Shown in pieces: positions 23,745 to 34,967 of a stretch of 64,000 bases of DNA; position 1 is the stretch's first letter; every line of letters starts with the position of its first letter. Origin of the DNA: Corticium candelabrum (Eukaryota; Porifera; Homoscleromorpha; Homosclerophorida; Plakinidae); assembly GCF_963422355.1 (NCBI RefSeq), contig NC_085088.1, positions 6,166,414 through 6,230,413 on the forward strand, written 5' to 3'. The notes below the pieces were generated by a model. It worked only from the letters and a program-made list of their open reading frames with translations, searched no databases and was not told the DNA's origin. The position numbers and the translations under genes were made by a program.

Positions 23745-25385
23745 AGATTCCGTTCTACTTCTTCTGTAATGCAGTGGTCAGTCTTCGCTAAATCTCCAAA
23801 GAATTCGAATAGAGCGCACGCGCTTTATCTGTTGATTGATGTTTTTTTTGTTACATATAGCAACAGCAACTCGTGGAAACACGTTTCAGCAGCTGCGAAG
23901 TTTTTCTCGTCAACTTCTGGGACTTAGCTTAAAATTAAGTCTCTTTGTCATGGCAAATGGAAAAATTTAATCGGTGACGCTTTATTCCAGTCGTATTGTT
24001 TTGTCTCTTGTAGGTAGATAATTTCCCTTTTCTGCTGTCGGGCGAATTAGTCGTGACTAATATCGCGTGACCGTTCGACAAACGCCATCTACATTGGGAA
24101 TTCGAATAGAGCGCACGCGCTTTATCTGTTGGTTGATGTTCTTTTGTTTCGTAGAGCAGCAGCAATTGGTGGTAACACGTTTCAGCAGCTGCGAAATTTT
24201 TTCATCAACTTCTGGGGCTTAGCTTAAGTCTCTTTGTCGCGTCAAATTGAAATTGAATCGGGTGTGACGCTTTATTCCAGTCGTATTGTTGTGTCTCTCG
24301 TATGTAGATAATTTCCTTTTCAGCTGTCGGGTGAATTAGTCGTGACTAATATCGCGTGACCGTTCGACAAACGCCATCTACATCGGGAATTCAATTAAAT
24401 AGAGCGCACGTGCTTTATCTGTCGGTTGGTGTTCTTTGTTACGTATAGCAACAGCAACTCGTGGTAACACGTTTCAGCAGCTACGAAGTGTGTCTCATTA
24501 TCCTCTGGGGCTTAGCTTAAGTTTCTTTGTCACGTCAAACTGAAATTGGATCGGGGTGACGCTTTATTCCTGTCGTGTTGTTGTCTCTCTCGTAACAGTT
24601 TAGACAGGCATAGATAAGTTTTCTCTTCTGCGGTCGGGCGAATTAGTCGTGACTAATATCGCGCGACCGTTAGCGTCGCTCCCGTATTCGTCGGCGTTGG
24701 AGGGCGCGTCGTCGTTTTCTGTGTTACATAGCCAGAAGGCATGACGCGGTTACTAGGCCATTCAATAATTGTTGACGCGTTGAAAAACACGAGACAAGTA
24801 ATCGCCTTGTAGCAAAGAAAGAGAGCTCGTAAAACGTTGACAAACGCCATCTACATCGGGAATTCGAATAGAGCCCACCTGCTGTATCTATCGGTTGATG
24901 TTCTTTTCTTTTGTATAGCAACAGCAGCTGGTGGTAACATTGCATGTACGGCTGCTTCACAACCTCCTAGTTGTCCAGCACAGAGTTGCATTGCTTCTGT
25001 TGCTGACTGAATGTCACCTCCTATTTCTGATAAGATGGCCTTTCCAATAACTCTGCGAATGATTTCACAGACACCAATGGGTCGGACGCCTGGATTCTTG
25101 TTTAGTGGTACAAACGACAAGCAAAGAAAGCAGCAACATCCTTTGGATCTACACATTCAGGCGTTAAACACCCTGCAAATGAAGCAAGAGCATCACACAA
25201 AAGATTGGAAGAGCTCTTAAAACTGTTGTGAAGGCACTTCAACGTAGCAGCGTCCATTCCTGATGGACCAGCTGATCCAGAAGAACGAAGTGCCATCTTC
25301 GGAATAAGTGAACCATCTATTGCTCGAAGAAGTATGTCATAGACAGGCTCAGTCTGATCTGAAGGGTTAGTCATGGCATCGCAAT
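23745..25385 (-). repeat. composite repeat copy 2: tandem array joined to RT stub
   Basis: The same arrangement as copy 1. Unit boxes are near 24086, 24373 and 24847, giving spacings of about 287 and 474 bp, with a partial unit at about 23810. The RT junction is at about 24925. Confidence 0.8.
24930..25385 (-). pseudogene. non-LTR reverse transcriptase N-terminal stub, copy 2
   Basis: Longest of the three stubs. It begins MTNPSDQTEPVYDILLRAID and has SSGSAGPSGMDAATLKCLH (the conserved pre-RT segment). After a frameshift near 25110 comes NKNPGVRPIGVCEIIRRVIG, then CAGQLGGCEAAVHAM, where similarity stops. It lacks all catalytic Asp motifs. Confidence 0.8.
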
Positions 25386-25403
25386 GTGCTTGGGTAGAAG
25401 TAG

Positions 25404-25440
25404 ATAAATAGATAGATAGATAGATAGATAATATTTTTAG
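25404..25440. repeat. (GATA)n microsatellite
   Basis: About eight GATA units directly upstream of RT stub 2. The equivalent position in copy 3 also carries GATA units. Confidence 0.9.
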
Positions 25441-25589
25441 ATATATCCAATTCTCTAGTACAATGACATTCGATAGATACGGCAAACTACATGAAATGTC
25501 AACTAAACTCAAACGTAAACTCTAACTTAAGAAACTAATGTGGGCGTGCCTGGACACGCCTGAGTTCATCATCTAAAATGGAACCACCT

Positions 25590-25690
25590 TGAACAATAGA
25601 TAGATAGATAGATAGATATATTTATACAGGCAGCCAGCCCTATCAGCTTAAGGCTAATCTTCCTAGGGGGCCTGTCATAACAGAATCCTA
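25590..25690 (-). mobile_element. CR1/L2-like LINE 3-prime tail fragment
   Basis: Read leftwards it has CTGTTATGACAGG, then a hairpin GATTAGC-CTTAA-GCTGAT, GGGCTG, GTATAAATAT and a (TATC)n tail. The same series ends the longer LINE fragment at 39838-40310, so this is a tail-only, heavily 5-prime-truncated copy. Confidence 0.65.
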
Positions 25691-26459
25691 TACTGTAATA
25701 CGGGAACGCCCACTTCCGTCTGTTCACCTGTCCACATGTATGTATGTATGTATGTAACGCGCCGATTGACACGACGCCGGTCTCGAATCGTCGCGAAGCG
25801 CGGGCCGGTCGAGATTGCGTGTCCGAGACGAACGGTCGCGTCGGATTTCGCCTCGACCGTCTCCGACGGCCCGAGACGAGATATTGGCATTCAGAAATGA
25901 GATGCGTGGATGTGTCTTCGCGGAAGTGACGTCATTCTGCAGGAATAGATCATGACGTTTAGGTGGGAAGAGTCTGAGATGGGGATGTTGGAAAATGCGT
26001 AGTCTGAGACGAACGGGCGCGTTGGACGACGTGAATTGAGATACGCGGGAGATTGAGAATCGCGGGAGTTTGTTGAACTTAATTAAGCTGGCTGCGGCTG
26101 GAGCCGGAGTTTGTTTGCTCAATCCATTATCCGAATATGAGGATGTGACGTGCGGTCGCCAGCCACTGTACACCATCCTCTAATTCTCAGAGTGCAAGAT
26201 GCGCCGGCTCACCGGGCCGCTTTTGCGTGCGTGCGTGCGACCGTGTGTCACGGAAGGTGCGTCTTCTTTGCAGAAGTGGCGTACAACGATAGATTGCCAC
26301 CGCCCATAGGGCGGGTAGTACTATTCATGGATGTTGAATGCTGATCTCAAAGAGCCTTGACTATTGGAGCGCGCGTTTGGGTAAAATTCCCTTACATCAA
26401 AAAATGCACGGTCTCCTTTTGTCCAGACTCGTCTCGCTGAAAGATCATGTCTAGCCTCG
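25691..26459. other. GC-rich non-coding stretch
   Basis: Contains a short (TATG)n run at 25737-25756 and a CpG-rich block to about 26250. A long minus frame (25724-26176) is basic and proline/arginine rich with no domain; I take it as composition-driven. Confidence 0.45.
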
Positions 26460-26678
26460 TCAGACATGTTCGCTGTTTTCTTCTGAAACTTCTCCAGTCA
26501 GAGGTTGTAACATCGGTTCTATCGCTACATCATGACACACTTCAGTCAAAAGATCGGCAGTTATATCCCTAATTTCATTGTGCCTTAGCGTCGGAAAACC
26601 ACCTTTAGAACATACAATTGCATGGTCAACGTTGAAAGCAGATCCACAGACACATTTTGAGGGTAGATTTGGTAACAT
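26460..26678 (-). pseudogene. RLE-domain fragment of a non-LTR retrotransposon
   Basis: About 72 residues: [20 protein letters not shown] is the C-x-C...H...C zinc segment and [12 protein letters not shown] then [20 protein letters not shown] follow, as in the C-terminal restriction-like endonuclease of the RT family seen in the composite repeats. The RT part and the catalytic PD-x-D segment are absent. Confidence 0.75.
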
Positions 26679-26900
26679 TCAACCATAGCGCGTGCACAAA
26701 GCATCACGAAAATCTCCTTTGCTCAAATGAAAACCGTGTTCTTCAACCGGTAAAACGGATAGCCAATTTGATGCACCCTTTTAGAGGCAAGTTCAACGCA
26801 TCGTTTCATAGATGCTGGGCATCTAGCTTCTATCTCTACTAAAGCTTGCTTCTGAGAAGCCCGTTTTTCAAATTTTGTGGCAGATTTTTACCATCGCCAG

Positions 26901-27260
26901 CTAGCCTCTCCAGCTTTTGTTCGACTGATTCGGCAGCGCGCCGTACTCTAACATTTTCAGCTTTTTGTAGCCGCCTACGTCATCGTCATTTTCACGAACT
27001 CTCCAGTCAGAGTCTCGTGCAGCCTTGGCGTCTAGTCTTACTCTACGCTTCTCATCTGTTTCACGAGCTCTACGGTCAGAGTCTCGCGGAGCTATGGCGT
27101 GTAGCCTTACTGTACGTTCCTCATCTGTCTCACGAGCTTTTTGCAACTTCCAGTTTCACTCTCGCCATCTCCTGTACCCTCATGCTGACTTCTTTGTCAG
27201 TTTCATAAACACGACGACAACGTCGCTGGCGTTCATGAGCAAGGCGGCGCTTTCAAGATC
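26901..27260 (-). pseudogene. fragment of a protein with 23-residue charged repeats
   Basis: The frame reads ARETDEERTVRLHAIAPRDS, then DRRARETDEKRRVRLDAKAA, two clear copies of a 23-residue repeat, with a more decayed copy upstream (ETDKEVSMRVQEMARVK) after a frameshift. Such R/E/D-rich repeats precede Helitron-like and other transposon proteins in invertebrates. No second domain was found, so the element type is unresolved. Confidence 0.45.
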
Positions 27261-27334
27261 CAGGAGACTCAGCACCACGCACCAGGGAAAGACTATTGTC
27301 TTCAGTTATACCTTGCACGTCCGTACAGATTACT

Positions 27335-27774
27335 TTACTCTTGATCTGCACTATCAGTTGTACACAATGCACGTTTCTTATCTGTACGCACAACTTCAAG
27401 GTTTGTAGCTTCAAAATTTTCAGCCAAACTGCTAGACATTACGCTAGACGTTGCATGCGCATGGGACATGCCATGACAGCTGCATACATTATGAAAGGAT
27501 CTGGTCAGATTTCCAGATCCATTTTCTGGTCTGCCTTGAAGGCAAGACTCTGCAGCTTGTGTGTTGTATTCACAGACTTTCACTCCATACAAGTCAAATC
27601 AAAGGCGGGAGGTTGCCCATTAGGCTCATCATGCATTTCATTAGTATGCACACTTACCTCTTCTTCGTTGCGTAAATGAGGTAAATAACGTGTATCAACT
27701 CTGCCAAAAAATACTGTTTCATTTAACATGCGTGCGTGACAGAAGAACTCGGGCAGAATAATAACAGATGTCAC
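27335..27774 (-). other. two overlapping open frames, unknown
   Basis: Minus frames 27580-27774 and 27335-27592 could be joined by a frameshift or splice near 27590 and lie upstream of the repeat fragment. No recognisable domain; may be N-terminal coding of the same lost protein. Confidence 0.25.
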
Positions 27775-28048
27775 GTACTATACCAAATGAGTGGCCGGAC
27801 TGAGATAATTTATCTTCTAGATGTATCAAGAGAGCTTTTACGAAAGTTTGTCTCATCAGCTGCCATCATTTACAAATACCACGAAAGTTACCAACAGCTG
27901 ATTGGCCAATTGTCATCATCGTAGCAACGAAGTCTCATACGTAACACGCTCGCTTCACGTTTGCGCGTACATTGCACTACAGCACGATTGGATGTGTTGT
28001 TTCCATAGACATCCAGGTAGCGTTCCGTAATTAAAATACACTTATACA

Positions 28049-28051
<3 letters not shown>

Positions 28052-28106
<55 letters not shown>

Positions 28107-28140
28107 ATATTTAATAAATTTTTTTTTTTTTTTTTTTTAT
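28052..28140. repeat. (TA)n followed by T-rich tract (LINE 3-prime junction)
   Basis: About 20 TA units run into T16-T20 tracts. On the minus strand this reads as an A-rich tail of the LINE followed by (TA)n. Confidence 0.9.
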
Positions 28141-29980
28141 TTTTACTTTTACATTTAAACAGAACTAACTACCAAATTCTACACTACGCTACGGTGGGTA
28201 TATCCCAACTATCAATGTCCTGTACTTCAAGTTGAATTCTTCTGAACAACATCCTTGCATTGTATTTCCACAACTGTACCGAAAGTTGTTGCGTCAAATT
28301 CTGGAAAGCTTGATGGAATCGAATTCCGCTGACAGCTGAAGTTTTAGATGCAATAGCTTTTAACGTTTTAATGCTGAACGGAGACCAGAAACCCAATGTT
28401 TCCAATACCAAGGGGTAAAAAAGACCACCTGTTGCCAGAACGTTTGCTTCGTGACGTGTGTCCTTCTGTTCTTCACCTGCTTCAGCTGCTGCCCCAGCCC
28501 TTACTGCTGCTTTTGTCACGTGCAATGGCTGCAATGAGTTTCTGACTGTTATGTCGAAATAAGCTGGTTTGCCCTCTAAAAAGTCAGGATGAAAAACATC
28601 ACCTGGACGACTTTCGTCACTACCACTGCATCTCACTTCCTTTACCACGTCTTTATTCTCAACTAATAACGCCTGGAAAATGACTTCTGCCAATGCGTTG
28701 TGTCTTCTGGTGCGTTCTGGACCTGTACCACAGCTGATGAGGTGATCTCCAAAAGGATCGATGTGTTGACGACAAGTGCACAGGATCGAAGTTGGAGGAG
28801 AGGGAAACATCTTAATCCCTAACCAGAGCCGTATAGAAATGACAAACTCATGAGAAAGCATGGAAAGGCCGAGATTAGGGTTTGGTATTGCCCTCAACCA
28901 CGCTCCCGCATGGGGTGTACTGATGGAATTTAAACGAGCTCTGTCTCTCAAGCTGGCATTGTTCAATAAACAATTGAATAAATCAGCATCGAGTTTTGAT
29001 TGAATTTGTCGTTGAGTCGAGTTGTTGAAATCTAGAAGCAAATGACTGTGTTCGTTTTTCAGAAAGGAACAACTCTGAAGATAACTTTCAGATTCTTCCA
29101 ATAGCAGTGAAGTCGGAACGTGTACGTTTGTTGAGGCCAGAGAATTACAAGCTTTCCTAAGGAAATCTTGGACTAACAATTTTGTGGAATTACAACTCCC
29201 CACGTATGCAGCTGGTGCAGACTTGACTGCTTCTCTCAAACCGAGACCCCCAAGTCGTACAGGTAGTGTAGCCTGCAACCATGCTGTGTCTGTAATGGAG
29301 GATCGACAGATGATTTCCAAAGATCGACGTAAGCCGACATCGAAACGGCGTAATTGGTCTGTCAACAAAGCAGGAGTCACAGTACGTAACAAATGATTGA
29401 TTTTACAGATACTCTGACAGCTCCGTAGCAAATGCAATTCAACTTGTGGATCCTCAAGGTTACTCAGAAGCGTTTGAGACTCCAAGACTTTATCAACACG
29501 TTTGGATATAGATGATCTGAAAAAGTCTACAGAGCCATGGACTGGTGATCCTAGCAACTCAACCCCTTCTGACAAACGTCTGACTTGACTGGGAAACAAG
29601 GGAAAAGCTTGGTCTCCAGACGGCCAGTATAGTTCACATTTATTTAAGTTGACATGTAAGCCATAACTGGGACCCTTTTCCGAAACACTTTGTAATAAAG
29701 AAGATACAGACTCTCTCGAGCCGAAAAATGTCCCATCATCCAAATACCAAATTTGAAGGTGTAGGTTCGAAATAGCGCCAATAGAATCCAATAATTCCAG
29801 AATCACAAGTGAGAACAGAAGAGGGCTCAAGGGATCTCCCTGTTGGACACCAGCTGTAGATAAGATTTGATGCCTACCGTAACGCATCTCACTAGGTACG
29901 TGGTAGGACCACTGAGCCCATGCAAATAATTCTGGAAATTCTCTCCGCAAACGTGAAAGAAAGGCTGGTCTGGAGCACTC

Positions 29981-29982
<2 letters not shown>
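28141..29982 (-). mobile_element. RLE-type non-LTR retrotransposon, 5-prime truncated
   Basis: The element runs from the (TA)n at 29983 into RT coding, ends with an A-rich tail and meets (TA)n again at about 28052-28091. The 5-prime end is cut inside the RT domain, the usual result of incomplete target-primed reverse transcription. Confidence 0.8.
28184..29950 (-). CDS. reverse transcriptase plus restriction-like endonuclease (partial, open)
   Basis: 588 uninterrupted codons from the truncated 5-prime end. RT motifs: STAGVQQGDPLSPLLFSLV (residues 31-49) and IWYLDDGTFFG with catalytic D71-D72. After the thumb and linker, C391-x-C393, H403 and C407 form a zinc finger. RHNAL and the PD-(D/E)xK nuclease follow, with D451 in RPGDVF and D466 in AYFDITV. 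Family members nick their target and prime reverse transcription from it. The first palm motif and the N-terminal DNA-binding region are missing, so this copy is inactive despite its open frame. The listed start is not an ATG. Confidence 0.85.
   Translation of the reverse strand: MRREFPELFAWAQWSYHVPSEMRYGRHQILSTAGVQQGDPLSPLLFSLVILELLDSIGAISNLHLQIWYLDDGTFFGSRESVSSLLQSVSEKGPSYGLHVNLNKCELYWPSGDQAFPLFPSQVRRLSEGVELLGSPVHGSVDFFRSSISKRVDKVLESQTLLSNLEDPQVELHLLRSCQSICKINHLLRTVTPALLTDQLRRFDVGLRRSLEIICRSSITDTAWLQATLPVRLGGLGLREAVKSAPAAYVGSCNSTKLLVQDFLRKACNSLASTNVHVPTSLLLEESESYLQSCSFLKNEHSHLLLDFNNSTQRQIQSKLDADLFNCLLNNASLRDRARLNSISTPHAGAWLRAIPNPNLGLSMLSHEFVISIRLWLGIKMFPSPPTSILCTCRQHIDPFGDHLISCGTGPERTRRHNALAEVIFQALLVENKDVVKEVRCSGSDESRPGDVFHPDFLEGKPAYFDITVRNSLQPLHVTKAAVRAGAAAEAGEEQKDTRHEANVLATGGLFYPLVLETLGFWSPFSIKTLKAIASKTSAVSGIRFHQAFQNLTQQLSVQLWKYNARMLFRRIQLEVQDIDSWDIPTVA

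Positions 29983-30053
<71 letters not shown>
29983..30053. repeat. (TA)n microsatellite
   Basis: About 35 uninterrupted TA units immediately 5-prime of the LINE coding sequence. Confidence 0.95.
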
Positions 30054-30058
<5 letters not shown>

Positions 30059-30759
30059 GTAGTATTATGTGAAATTTGTCGCTTCAAATGAAAGCTACGA
30101 AGCAAAGTCATTGGGTGTAGTTTCTAAAGTTCCTGGAGGCGAGTTAAATTGTCGAGTTACTGTAGAGTTGGACTATTCCTACCCGAAATGGATTATTATA
30201 ACTCGTAACTTGTTACTGCACTCTAGCTACTCTAGAAGATTTGGTCAGACTTCTAATTTTTCCGAAGCTATAGTTGTCAATTCTGTATGTCTTTGTGTAT
30301 CGCTTTTACAATCTAAAGTGTCTATATAAATACATATTGTATCAATTTACGTACATTAGCTACGGTATCGGTAGTTGGCGACGCGCGTTAGCAAGGAAAT
30401 CCCGTACGGAACGCGCACTGCTCTTCACGTTTGTGCAGACTACGGCAGCAAGATTGGATGCTTTCTGGCTAGATGTTCTCTTTTGTCGAACAGCGCGTAG
30501 TGATTGGCTGCCCGACCATTGTCCCTCGTTGCCGCGTGCGACACAAAGAAGACTAGTGGGTCGTGATTGGTCACTCGCTTGTATGGAGTCAAGCTTTGCC
30601 AGACTTCAAGTGAGTACGACTGCTTACGACTGCCATCGAAACGACTGAAGGAAATATCGCGAATGCTCACACGCGAATGAAACAGTACACGTATGCTAGG
30701 TCTAGAGACATGATTTGAATATGCATAGAGAGAGATAGGTTTACTAATTGCCACAGTTT
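30054..30759. other. non-coding DNA
   Basis: No domain-bearing frame; plus frames at 30069-30648 are of random appearance. Confidence 0.5.
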
Positions 30760-30963
30760 CCAGACCGGAAGTCGGTTTATCCCTATATCTTTAGAGTACG
30801 CTACTCGCCAAGTCTCGTGACTTTTACAATGTCCCTTTCCTTATAGACTCATAGCTGAATCGAGATCGGGGCCCCAAATTCAAACGAGTGATTGTATCCA
30901 TGCACATTTCTAGTCGACTGAGTCACGTGTGTCACGTGCACTATTTTTGATCTGATATAGATT
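30760..30963. repeat. left copy of a 205-bp direct repeat around gypsy G1
   Basis: Starts CCAGACCGGAAGTCGGTTTA and ends GATCTGATATAGAT. It aligns throughout with 35193-35400 in the same orientation. Two CACGTG boxes (30924, 30933) are conserved in both copies. It could be an LTR-like end of a small element that G1 interrupted. Confidence 0.8.
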
Positions 30964-31118
30964 TTATCGCCATGTCAACTTCTGCCAGCTTTGTGTAACA
31001 ACTTACTTGTTTATTATAAATTTGGCAGTCGGCAACTAAATTACCTTTTCAATAGCTAATTGAGTAAAAATAAATAATTGGTAAATTTTTAATTTTTAAC
31101 TAGTAATTGAAGCTGTGA

Positions 31119-31219
31119 TGTTCAACCAAGTCAGATCTACAGTAGTGATTATTGAAATTAACTAAAATCAGTAGTACCCGTATATCCCAACATCTAACAA
31201 CCTAAACTCTAATATTTCA
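31119..31219 (-). repeat. G1 3-prime LTR
   Basis: 101 bp, minus-strand form begins TGAAATATTAGAG and ends GACTTGGTTGAACA; differs from the 5-prime LTR at only a few positions. Confidence 0.85.
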
Positions 31220-32366
31220 TCTCCCTTTGATCAACAACGTAGTCGTTTTGCCAAACTGGCTTAATTACAGCCCTTCCTGAACGTGTAACAACTTGTTGCT
31301 GCTGACCTCTCTGGTCTTCTCTCTCCTTCTCTGGTTCCTGGTCTTCTACGTCTGACTCCTCTAGTACGTCTTCTTGAAACGGTATCTGCCCAGGCAGTAT
31401 CCGAAGCTGGTGACGATTTCTACGTATAGTTCTTCCTCCTTCCAACCGAACCACAAAGGAACGACTATTTACTTTTTTACTACCGTTGCCGGTATTTTCC
31501 ACATCCGTTCATCCATGTCCCATACCAACACTGTATCTCCCCTGAACAGTGGTGGAAGATCACGTGCCCCATTTTGCGAATCGTAGTAACGTGACTGTTT
31601 TTTTTCTTTTGAACTTGGTCCCTCTTTTTGTCTACCTTTCTGCTAATCAACTTCGGCTGCAATAAGGCTGAATTCGAAGGCAATGATGTTCTCACTGCCG
31701 TCCCATGAGGAGCTGTGCCGGAGCAACGCCTGTTGTTTCTTGTGGAGTTGAACGATCAGCTAAGAATGCCATGCTAAAGTCGTCTCCAGAATGTGCTGCC
31801 TTCTTCAACAATGTTTTAATAGTTTGCACGCAGAGTTCTACTAACCCATTTTCCTGTGCATAACGAGGTGATGACTTAATATGTTTGATGTCGTAAGTCA
31901 TAGCCCATCGTGCAAATTCGAAACAGGAAAACGGTGGACCATTGTCAGTAATCAGTTCTATTGGCAGCCCATGACATGCGAATATGTGCTGCAACGCCGT
32001 TATTACCTGGCGGCTGCTTTGTCCAGTCAACTTTCTAACTTCTGGAAAACGAGAATAGTAGTCAACTATTTCCACGTAGTGTTGTCCCCTCCACTCAAAC
32101 ATGTCGGCAGCCACCTGTTCCCATGGTCTCCCTGGCAGAAGTGTTGTTGTCTTCAGGTGTTCCTTTCTTAGTTGATGCTGAAATCTTTCACATGTCTCAC
32201 ATCTTGATATCATTTGACTGATGTGATTGGACATCCCCGGCCACCATATTACCTGTCTGACACGATCCTTGGTCTTTACCACGCCGAGATGGCCTTCATG
32301 CGTGCGATGTAGCATCTCTGGCCGCATAGATTTTGGAATAACTATCTGCGTACCACGCAAAAACAA
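31209..32366 (-). pseudogene. G1 integrase and C-terminal tail
   Basis: The zinc-binding region has H-x3-H ... C-x2-C (RTHEGHLG, RCETCERF). The catalytic core keeps the first Asp (AADMFEW), the second (ELITDNGPPF) and the Glu in ENGLVELCVQT. The core frame stops at 31692. A basic C-terminal segment continues in two other frames (31480-31695, 31209-31502), the last with SFVVRLEGGRTIRRNRHQLR typical of gypsy integrase tails. Frameshifts, not active-site changes, disable it. Confidence 0.85.
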
Positions 32367-33687
32367 CCGTAGACTAACCAGAAAGTATAGCTAAGCAAAC
32401 GTAACTTCATACGCATTAGCCGCGGAAGACATTCTTTCATACTCTGGACGTTCATGACTGTTTCCAATGGCTTGTGATCAATCTCAATTACGAATGGTTT
32501 TTCTGCTCCATACAAGTAACAATGAAACCTCTCACAAGCCCATGTCATGGCAAGTGCTTCCTTGTCGATTTGAGAGTATTTTATTTCTGTACGTGTAAGA
32601 GCACGAGAGATATACATGACCGGGGCTCTACGGCTGTCTTCCTGCACTTGCAGCAGAACCGCTCCAATGCCAAACGAGGAAGCATCCGCGGACACAATTG
32701 TTTTGAGCTCTAGGTGAATAGAAAGCTACTACTGGAACCTCCGTGACTAAAGCCTTAAGCTTGAGAAACGCCTGTTGTTGGACTAGTGACCACATCCAAG
32801 CCACGTCGTCTTGCAGCAACTCTCGCAGTGGCGCTGCCACCTGAGACTGCCTATCCAAGAACTTGACGACATAGGCTACCAGGCCCAAGAAACGACGAAC
32901 GTCTTTCTTTGATTTCGGCCGCTTTATCTCTGTGACTGCTTGAAGTTTTGCCTCACTAAGTCGAACACCTTTCCCTGATAGCACATGACCATAATAAGTA
33001 ACTTCTTCCAAGCGGAAGTGGCACTTAGATAGTTGCAATTTAACTCCCTTGCTTCTAAATCGATCGAAAACTTGATGAAGACGTAGATCGTGTTCTTCTT
33101 TGGTACATCCCCACACCAATACATCATCAATGAAACAATCAGTACCATCTAGTCCTTCTATTACCTGCATCATACTTCTATGAAGACTTCTGGCCCTGAT
33201 AACAATCCGAAAGGTAGCCGTATGAACTGATATCTGCCAAAAGGAGTAATAAATGTCGTCAAAATAGTGCTTTCTTCTGCCAACGGTATCTGCCAGAAGC
33301 CTGCCGCTGCATCCAGTGTGTAGTGAAAAAACGAACACCTTTTAGCTTTGCGAATATCTCATCTGCTAGCGGGAGCTGGAAACGTTCCCGTTTAATTGAA
33401 CGATTTAATCTTGTATAATCCACGTATATTCCGACTTCTCCGTTTTTCTGGACGATAACCATAGGGCTACACCATTCGGTTGGCTCACTGACTGGCTTTA
33501 TGACACCCAACTGAACCATACGCTTCAACTCTTCCTCTACCTTTCCATACATGTGGTAAGGAATTCGTCTTGCTGTTGGCAGCGAATATGGCTCTGCCCC
33601 CTCTACTAATCGCTTCTTGTAAGATAATTCTGTCATCGCTTCGAATCCCTGAAACAAATCTAGGTAATCTTTTGCTACTTCGTCCAC
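32342..33687 (-). pseudogene. G1 reverse transcriptase and RNase H
   Basis: RT fingers (SPMVIVQKNGEVGIYVDYTR; I replaces the usual R in VRICVDY) lie at 33259-33687. The palm motif CFIDDVLVWG, then HVLSGKGVRL and FLGLVAYVVKF follow in a different frame at 32628-33338. RNase H (MSADASSFGIGAVLLQ, YSQIDKEALAMTWACERF, EIDHKPLE) lies at 32342-32695 in a third. The palm segment with the first catalytic Asp near 33310 is disrupted (TTHWMQRQASG). Confidence 0.85.
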
Positions 33688-34400
33688 ACGAATGACTGAC
33701 AGAGAATCGTCTCCCGTGTCCTCTGCTGTTGCTCCACTCTACTAACTAAGCTTAGTTGATCACATGCTTGTAAACCGAGTAAGGGTACTGCCTGGATACC
33801 TGCCTCGAGAACGTAAAACCGTAGCTGTCGTGATCCTCCATGCTGCAAGCCGATGTTACAAATACACTGTCCCTTCACCGAAATTGGGTCAACCGTCCCA
33901 TATGCAAACAACTTGGCTGATACTTCGTGCTGCGTGGTTCGTGGAGACAACTGTTGATAAATATTGTAGGGCAGAATATTTACCTGAGCTCCTGTATCCA
34001 GCTTGTACTGTACCATGCGGCCATTGGTTGGCAATGACTGCTGCCAACTTGCGCCAATACCCTCAATAGAACCGACGTGAAATTGTTTCAGTTTGCTTTC
34101 AACCTTGCTGTCAGAATTCGAATTTGTTTGCATTTCATGCATTCCTTCTGCTACAGGACCTACAGAGAACACTTCTTCATCCACTGGTTGTACATGAGCC
34201 TTGGTTTTCTTGGTGCGACACATCGCTGAGACATGGTCAATACCCTTGCAAGCATAGCATGTCTTGCCAAGAGCTGAACACGGTCGTGCTGCATGGGACC
34301 GTCCACACCTTGTACACGTTTCCTGCAACTTGTCTGGAGAGCGTACTTGTTTAGCTACCCGTAGAGCTTCCACGCTTCCGTTACTACTCCCCTCAATCAC
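33675..34400 (-). pseudogene. G1 nucleocapsid knuckles and protease
   Basis: Two zinc knuckles (CTRCGRSHAARPC and CYACKGIDHVSAMC) are followed by an aspartic protease with the active-site LDTGAQVNILP and the downstream LLGLQACDQL. One stop or frameshift near 34400 separates it from gag and another near 33690 from RT. Confidence 0.85.
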
Positions 34401-34421
34401 TCTGACTTGTTCCTTAGCCTC

Positions 34422-34943
34422 TTATGCCATTCGAGATCTATCAAAAGCCATCTTCAGTGTAACTCCTTTCGTGGCCAAAAGCTTCTCCTTCACCGCCGTA
34501 TTTTGTAACCCACAAATGAAGTGATCCCTGACTAGCGAATCTTTGAGTTGTTCAAACTGGCATGTACGTGCCAACGTACGTAAAGCAGTCAAATAGCGAT
34601 CAAGTGTCTCACCTGGCAGTTGTTCACGCGTGATGAAACGATGCCTCTCAAAGGTAACGCTCACACATGGCAGAAAGTATTCATCAAACTTCTGTAACAC
34701 CTCTTCATACGTCGGGTTAACACGCTCTTGTGGCAATTCGAAAACGAACGTATTGTAAATTTCTATGCCCTCTGTGCCGATTGAATGCAGCAATAGCGAC
34801 ACCTTCTTCTGCGATGCGTTGTCATTATCGGACGCTGTCAAAAATATCTCAAACTGCTGCTTCCACGTTTTCCAAGCGTGGCCAAGCTGCTTGTTGTCAA
34901 AATCGAACGCCGGCGGTGGGTGAAACATCAACTGTTGGGTCAT
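34422..34943 (-). pseudogene. G1 gag capsid
   Basis: An ATG at 34943, three bases from the primer-binding site, starts MTQQLMFHPPPAFDFDN. The capsid signature WKTWKQQFEIFLTAS and the GETLDRYLTALRTLARTC / VRDHFICGL region follow. The frame is open to 34422, then breaks before the zinc knuckles. Confidence 0.85.
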
Positions 34944-34945
34944 AA

Positions 34946-34962
34946 CCCCACTCCTGGTACCA
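34946..34962 (-). promoter_or_regulatory. G1 primer-binding site
   Basis: Minus strand TGGTACCAGGAGTGGGG, five bases inside the 5-prime LTR. It begins with TGG, as required to pair with a tRNA CCA end. The sequence would fit a tRNA-Leu-type acceptor stem, which is an inference. Confidence 0.65.
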
Positions 34963-34967
34963 TGTCA

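Noticed and set aside
25724..26176. 150-residue minus-strand open frame
   Set aside because: GC-rich composition removes stops; no domain, no ATG context, and the antisense strand is equally open.
26846..27208. 120-residue plus-strand open frame
   Set aside because: Mirror of the charged-repeat fragment on the minus strand.
28200..29396. Plus-strand frames within the LINE
   Set aside because: Antisense shadows of the 588-codon RT-RLE frame.
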